Positions 5,711 through 6,754 of a stretch of DNA of 6,754 nt are shown here, in pieces. The stretch spans positions 1 to 6,754 of the forward strand of contig CALBKL010000331.1 of NCBI GenBank assembly GCA_937895985.1. The letters run 5' to 3'. A program made the position numbers and the translations under genes. Source of the stretch: an uncultured Solobacterium sp. (GTDB lineage: Bacteria > Bacillota_I > Bacilli_A > Erysipelotrichales > Erysipelotrichaceae). Below the pieces are notes generated by a model, which had not been told where the DNA came from, did not search any database, and was given only the letters and a program-made list of their open reading frames with translations. Numbering within the stretch: position 1 is the stretch's first letter; each line of letters starts with the position of its first letter.

Positions 5711-5716
5711 TATAAT
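5711..5716 (+). promoter_or_regulatory. -10 element of the M16C peptidase gene
   Basis: A consensus TATAAT lies 34 nt before the ATG at 5751, so transcription would start near 5723 with a leader of about 28 nt. No good -35 is seen at the expected distance (GATCAT at 5688-5693 lies inside the terminator-like repeat). The isolated position after a terminator supports a promoter here. Confidence 0.5.
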
Positions 5717-5750
5717 AATGCTGTATGATTAACAGGTATGGAGGTTCAGT

Positions 5751-6754
5751 ATGAATTTAGAACTAAATAACAAGCTACATGGATTTGTCCTTGAACAAAT
5801 CAAAGATATTGAAGATGCAAAAGGAACTTTATATATGTTCCGCCACGTTCAAACAAACGCAGAACTCTGTTGGTTAAAACGTGATGATAAAAATAAGACC
5901 TTTGCGATTACCTTCAAAACAATCCCTGATAACGATACAGGTGTTTTCCACATTCTAGAACATAGTGTTCTAAATGGTTCAAAGAAGTATCCTGTGCGCG
6001 AACCATTTGTAGAACTATTAAAGAGTAGTTTACAAACATTCTTAAATGCTTTTACGTATCCAGATAAGACAATGTATCCGGTAAGTAGTCGCAATGACAA
6101 AGACTATATGAACCTCATTTCTGTATATATGGATGCTGTATTCCAACCAGCAATCTATACGAATCCAAATATCTTCTTACAAGAAGGTTGGCATTATCAG
6201 ATTCATGATGTAAATGAAGAGATGGAATATAGTGGTGTTGTACTCAACGAGATGAAGGGTGCTTTCTCCTCTGTTGATGAAACAATCGTAGATGAACTCA
6301 ATCGTATGTTATTCCCTGATAACTGCTATAAGTATGTATCTGGTGGTGACCCACGTTATATTACAGATTTAACATACGAACAATTTATTGAAACACACCA
6401 AAAATTCTATCATCCATCCAACGCGCGTATTTGGGTAGATGGCAACTTAGATATTGATGAAGTACTTCGCTTTATCCATGAAGAATACTTTGTTAATTAT
6501 CAAAAGGAAGAAATGGATTTCGCAATACCAATGCAGAAGGTTCTACCAGCTGTACACAATCGTATATCCTACGAAGTCAGTGAAAATGAACCTACAGAGA
6601 ATCGCTCTCATATTTCTTTTGCAAAGATTATTTCTACATACGATTCTTATGTACAAAATATCGCATGGTCTGCACTATCTTCCACACTTGTGGCCAACAA
6701 TGAATCACCATTAAAGAAGGCTATCCTCGATAACAATCTCGGTGAAGATGTTGA
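5751..6754 (+). CDS. M16C (PreP-like) zinc metallopeptidase, N-terminal part
   Basis: The first 334 codons of a peptidase of the M16C subfamily, which contains the organellar presequence protease PreP/Cym1. Such enzymes are clam-shaped, usually about 950-1000 residues, and degrade short unstructured peptides. The frame is open to the window end, so about two thirds is missing. The inverted zinc motif HILEH (67-71) is complete: His67 and His71 bind zinc and Glu70 is catalytic. The third ligand is probably Glu167 in VVLNEMKGAFSS (163-174). The M16C signatures REPFVELL, LQTFLNAFTYPDKTMYPV and FLQEGWHY are well kept. Where many relatives have HSVLCGS, this protein has Asn75 in place of the Cys. 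No signal peptide is present, so a cytosolic peptide-degrading role is likely. GGAGG at 5740-5744 lies 6 nt before the ATG. Confidence 0.93.
   Translation, partial: MNLELNNKLHGFVLEQIKDIEDAKGTLYMFRHVQTNAELCWLKRDDKNKTFAITFKTIPDNDTGVFHILEHSVLNGSKKYPVREPFVELLKSSLQTFLNAFTYPDKTMYPVSSRNDKDYMNLISVYMDAVFQPAIYTNPNIFLQEGWHYQIHDVNEEMEYSGVVLNEMKGAFSSVDETIVDELNRMLFPDNCYKYVSGGDPRYITDLTYEQFIETHQKFYHPSNARIWVDGNLDIDEVLRFIHEEYFVNYQKEEMDFAIPMQKVLPAVHNRISYEVSENEPTENRSHISFAKIISTYDSYVQNIAWSALSSTLVANNESPLKKAILDNNLGEDV

Noticed and set aside
5849..6100. Minus-strand open frame inside the M16C gene
   Set aside because: The plus strand here encodes the HILEH catalytic region with full family conservation, so the antisense frame is a shadow.
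6454..6714. Plus-strand open frame of 86 codons near the window end
   Set aside because: It is out of frame within the M16C gene, which remains open and conserved to the end of the window.

Overview
The window is A+T-rich and densely coding. It looks like chromosomal housekeeping DNA from a low-GC Gram-positive bacterium (Bacillota). The tmk-holB-ricT-rsmI order, GGAGG-type ribosome binding sites, U-tailed hairpin terminators and a PreP-like M16C peptidase would all fit an Erysipelotrichia-type lineage. That finer placement is a guess from gene content, not something the sequence proves.

Positions 1-5335 hold one tight plus-strand operon. A probable tail of an upstream gene (perhaps recR) ends at 33. 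It is followed by tmk (thymidylate kinase), holB (DNA polymerase III delta'), ricT (PSP1/YaaT family), rsmI (16S rRNA C1402 2'-O-methyltransferase), a PrsW-type intramembrane protease, and a membrane-anchored FHA-domain protein. The first four genes overlap each other or nearly touch. rsmI to prsW is 3 nt and prsW to FHA is 47 nt. A strong intrinsic terminator begins inside the FHA stop codon. Compared with the Bacillus subtilis tmk-yaaQ-yaaR-holB-ricT-yabA-trmN6-yazA-rsmI cluster, the replication, RNA-processing and ribosome-modification core is kept. The intervening small genes are absent, and two signalling-type membrane genes have been added at the end.

Positions 5336-5750 contain no plus-strand gene. 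On the minus strand there is a short, convincing gene (5403-5570) for a 55-residue hydrophobic protein. It has a near-ideal Shine-Dalgarno site, a possible promoter and a possible minus-strand terminator, and its codon use differs from that of its neighbours. The segment is bracketed by two nearly identical plus-strand terminator sequences (5311-5335 and 5676-5700). The second has no obvious gene to terminate. A weak plus-strand promoter-like match at 5418-5448 raises the possibility of an antisense RNA over the small gene, as in type I toxin-antitoxin loci. This is the most speculative and most interesting part of the window.

From 5751 to the window end is the first third of an M16C (presequence-protease/PreP-like) zinc metallopeptidase, with its own TATAAT promoter element and GGAGG ribosome binding site.
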